Positions 40,586 through 41,463 of a stretch of DNA of 41,463 bases are shown here, in pieces. The first letter of the stretch is position 1, and each line of letters begins with the position of its first letter. The notes under the pieces were generated by a model. It saw only the letters and a program-made list of their open reading frames with translations. It ran no database searches and was not told the origin of the DNA. Made by a program: the position numbers and the translations under genes. Origin of the DNA: Lentisphaerota bacterium (GTDB lineage Bacteria > Verrucomicrobiota > Lentisphaeria > Victivallales > Victivallaceae); the NCBI GenBank assembly GCA_015061745.1, contig SUWB01000030.1, forward strand, positions 1-41,463. The letters run 5' to 3'.

Positions 40586-40614
40586 TTGTAAAATTCCCGG
40601 AATGGTGATATTTT
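40586..40614 (+). promoter_or_regulatory. Promoter of tRNA-Ser
   Basis: TTGTAA (40586-40591), 17 bp, TATTTT (40609-40614), 20 bp before the mature tRNA end. Confidence 0.7.
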
Positions 40615-40633
40615 ATAAATACGTAATAAATGC

Positions 40634-40721
40634 GGAAGAATGGTCGAGTGGTTTAAGGCAGCGGTCTTGAAAACCGCCGAGGGGCAACTCTCCGAGGGTT
40701 CGAATCCCTCTTCTTCCGCCA
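40634..40721 (+). tRNA. tRNA-Ser(UGA)
   Basis: An 88-base cloverleaf with a 7-bp acceptor stem (GGAAGAA with TTCTTCC), anticodon loop CTTGAAA giving anticodon TGA, a long class II variable arm, a GGTTCGAATCC T-loop region and an encoded CCA. The class II arm and anticodon identify serine. A T-run directly after it should end the transcript. Confidence 0.97.
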
Positions 40722-41336
40722 TTTTTTTTGTCCCCCTTTTAATCTACCTGAAAAAATCATCCTTGCTATTATTTTGTAAAACTCGTTGACTCAAAGGCTT
40801 TTACAACATTTCTGCCAGTGTGTAAGAAACACACTCAGACTCTGAAATCAGACCGTTTTGCCCCGAATTTCGTCTGAAATCTGTCTGAATTCTGAGTTTT
40901 TCTGAAAAGTGTAAAAATCAAGGTTCTTTTTGTAAGTGCCTGATTATTAACAAAGTCTTGTTTTTGAACCTTGCCGAGCATAGGGGAAGATACGAAAATG
41001 GAGCGTGTTTTTATCAGCCCCCATTTTTGTCTGGAAAATTTACCCTCAAAATTCTTACCTTGCAAACTTACCTTGTGGGGGGAAGAAGTGAAAACGCTGG
41101 CAAGTTTTTATCTTCACCCAACGGTCTATTTGGATTTTTACCGACATTTTACCCTCAAAAATCATCAATTCTTACCGAGGTAATGGGGGAAGATAAAAAA
41201 CGCTGACCATTTTTTCAAGTCTAACAAAAATTCTGTGAAGTTTTTTTCACAAAACCGCTTCACAAGGGCTTTTTCTTTGCTTTTTGCCTCTTACCCGAAC
41301 CTTGTCGTAAACGCCGCGACACGCCCCTGTAAACGC
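40722..41336. other. Gene-free stretch downstream of tRNA-Ser
   Basis: No credible gene is seen; short frames on both strands show repeat-driven composition and no ribosome sites. It holds a T-run after the tRNA, a perfect 7-bp stem at 40819-40837, TCTGAA-rich sequence at 40840-40900 and the degenerate repeat at 40983-41210. Confidence 0.6.
40983..41210. repeat. Degenerate ~100-bp tandem repeat
   Basis: GGGGAAGA recurs at 40983, 41079 and 41186, each followed by an A-rich stretch and a G-C-rich half (gcgtg or cgctg). The first two units also share TTTTTATC, TTACCCTCAAAA (41040 and 41149) and TTCTTACC. So there are two degenerate units and a partial third, spaced 96 and 107 bp. Confidence 0.6.
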
Positions 41337-41365
41337 AAAAAGGCGGCAAGATTTCTCCTGCCGCC
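41337..41365 (-). terminator. Terminator of the partial gene at the right edge
   Basis: On the minus strand a 7-bp GC-rich stem (41359-41365 with 41342-41348) is followed by five T residues (41337-41341). Confidence 0.75.
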
Positions 41366-41380
41366 AAGCGGTTCCCGCTA

Positions 41381-41463
41381 TCACCGTTCCGGGAAACCGA
41401 AAAGCCTCCGCTGTTCGTTCCAGTCTTCCGGAATGTTTTTCATAATTTGTGCGATGGATAACC
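41381..41463 (-). CDS. 3' end of an unidentified gene (partial)
   Basis: The last 26 codons of a minus-strand reading frame enter from the right edge and end in TGA at 41381. The tail contains IMKNIPEDWNEQRRLF, a helical charged sequence, and the frame is followed 16 bp on by a terminator. Too little is visible to name a family. Confidence 0.6.
   Translation of the reverse strand, partial: LSIAQIMKNIPEDWNEQRRLFGFPER

Noticed and set aside
40501-40722. 73-codon minus-strand frame starting MAEEEGFEPS
   Set aside because: This is the well-known spurious frame antisense to tRNA genes; it overlaps tRNA-Ser almost fully.
40819-40900. CRISPR-like or clustered short repeats
   Set aside because: TCTGAA-type words recur without a fixed unit or spacing, and no cas genes are present.
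40958-41206. Short frames on both strands in the repeat block
   Set aside because: No ribosome sites, no recognisable motif, and length follows from the repeats lacking stops.

Overview
The window reads as a stretch of chromosome from a moderately AT-leaning, Gram-negative-type heterotroph. It encodes secreted and lipoprotein products, many carbohydrate-active proteins, and a dense set of short operons. My best guess is a member of the PVC superphylum close to Lentisphaerota (Victivallis-like). The basis is the very large secreted glycosidase-like paralogs, the overall gene mix and the general feel of the proteins; no rRNA or other decisive marker is present, so this is inference. No phage, plasmid, insertion sequence or CRISPR array is visible.

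Layout. 1-2500: an AT-rich start, then a family 2 glycosyltransferase and a TIM-barrel amidohydrolase on the plus strand. 2.5-10.6 kb: a minus-strand operon of two ~1,167-residue secreted paralogs with a cytoplasmic M55 D-aminopeptidase between them. 10.6-16.9 kb: two divergent operons on peptide and D-amino-acid chemistry. PepD and a sugar isomerase-like TIM barrel lie on minus; a D-aminoacylase, a GNAT acetyltransferase and a NAT_N/GNAT_C-type acyltransferase lie on plus. 16.9-21.9 kb: a cytoplasmic GH5-like glycosidase, two tandem small secreted paralogs behind an M24 aminopeptidase, and divergent plsY. 21.9-25.9 kb: a two-component system divergent from a membrane hyaluronan/chitin-synthase-like glycosyltransferase. 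25.9-30.2 kb: a 2-keto-3-deoxygluconate-type kinase, a TIGR04076 protein, threonine synthase, an HD hydrolase and a PEGA-like lipoprotein. 30.2-36.1 kb: a ribose-type ABC importer behind glucose-6-phosphate isomerase, and yebC. 36.2-40.5 kb: a CE15-like esterase, a CorA-like transporter with a long structured leader and a small membrane protein, and a stand-alone class II glutamine amidotransferase. 40.6 kb to the end: tRNA-Ser(UGA), a gene-free stretch with a degenerate ~100-bp repeat, and the 3' tip of a minus-strand gene.

How the parts fit. Carbohydrate genes (secreted glycosidase-like pair, GH5-like enzyme, CE15 esterase, sugar ABC importer, Pgi, Kdg kinase) suggest plant or host polysaccharide use, including uronic acids. 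A second theme is peptides with D-residues (M55, D-aminoacylase, PepD, M24, two acyltransferases). The joining of both themes in the 2.5-16.9 kb block, where the M55 gene is embedded between the two giant secreted paralogs, is the best candidate for an undescribed system. One promoter architecture, TTGnAA-like then about 17 bp then TAnnnT, recurs at roughly fifteen sites and fixes most operon boundaries. Rho-independent terminators close most operons.
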